Below, one piece after another: positions 63,829-64,000 of a stretch of DNA of 64,000 bases (position 1 is its first letter; the number at the start of each line of letters is the position of its first letter). This stretch comes from Cyanoderma ruficeps (Eukaryota; Chordata; Aves; Passeriformes; Timaliidae). Below the pieces are notes generated by a model. The model made no database searches and had not been told where the DNA came from. It was given only the letters and a program-made list of their open reading frames with translations. The position numbers and the translations under genes were made by a program. The stretch covers positions 25,855,367 through 25,919,366 of the forward strand of contig VZDJ01007747.1 in assembly GCA_008694505.1 (NCBI GenBank), in the 5' to 3' direction.

Positions 63829-64000
63829 TGTCACCCTGAATTTTCTGCCTTCTGTCTTCGTGCTGCAGATTCTCATGCAGCTTCCTGCAAACAATGTGTA
63901 TTTTTAGAATGTTTACATACTTCTCTTCTGAAAGAAGAAATGATTGATGGTGATGTCCACCATCCAAGTTGGAGAGGTGGTGACCTCTGTAGCCAATCTC
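63829..64000 (+). mobile_element. 5' part of an ERV LTR, same family as 27,885, cut by window edge
   Basis: The copy starts TGTCACCCTGAATTTTCTGC, equivalent to the start of the intact 27,885 LTR, and runs colinearly through AATGTTTACATACTTCTCTT, GATGTCCACCATCCAAGTTG and CTGTAGCCAATCTC, where the window stops. About half the 388-bp LTR is visible. It may be a solo LTR or the 5' LTR of a longer element; the sequence beyond 64,000 would decide. Confidence 0.9.

Overview
The window looks like nuclear DNA from a bird, probably a passerine-like one, although the order cannot be fixed from sequence alone. The evidence is the repeat content. There are many truncated CR1 LINE fragments with the avian 3' terminus (ATTCTATGATTCTA and variants), several avian-type endogenous retrovirus (ERV) LTRs, no mammalian SINEs, and an AT-rich background. 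It is not bacterial. The open frames are short, many lack an ATG start, and none matches a cellular protein I recognise. I call no protein-coding gene and no RNA gene. The window is best read as intergenic DNA or the inside of a very long intron.

Layout. 1-12.9 kb is mostly unique noncoding DNA, with a 16-unit TCTA microsatellite (6.45 kb), a GC-richer unexplained segment (7.56-7.87 kb) and an A-tract holding an assembly gap (8.17 kb). 12.9-18.8 kb has three plus-strand CR1 fragments. 19.3-23.3 kb has two unrelated minus-strand ERV LTRs. 24.0-27.0 kb has two minus-strand CR1 fragments. 27.88-28.27 kb is a clean solo LTR with a perfect 6-bp target duplication. 29-31 kb has short tandem repeats. 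31.98-32.45 kb has a CR1 tail stub next to an ERVL-like integrase relic. 34.0-36.7 kb has three more CR1 pieces. 37-49.9 kb is mostly unique, with a palindrome, a 98-bp tandem duplication and two more unresolved sequence spots. 50.0-50.3 kb has a second copy of the 27.9-kb LTR family, with an almost perfect 87-bp inverted duplication. 50.9-51.9 kb is a CR1 in two pieces. 55.3-55.8 kb is a decayed LTR of a common avian ERVL-like type. 59.8-60.1 kb is an old CR1. 62.4-63.8 kb is a decayed CR1 ORF2 remnant, and a third copy of the 27.9-kb LTR family begins at 63,829 and runs off the window.

The recognised elements are dead or partial mobile elements, so there is no operon, pathway or gene system to describe. 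The points most worth a second look are the LTR hairpin at 50.0-50.3 kb, the intact solo LTR at 27.9 kb with two relatives, the ERVL integrase relic at 32.0 kb, the CR1 split by extra sequence at 51 kb, and one exon-like segment at 49.64 kb. I saw no evidence of a new biological system. Element boundaries were estimated by eye and could move by tens of bases unless a target duplication is stated.
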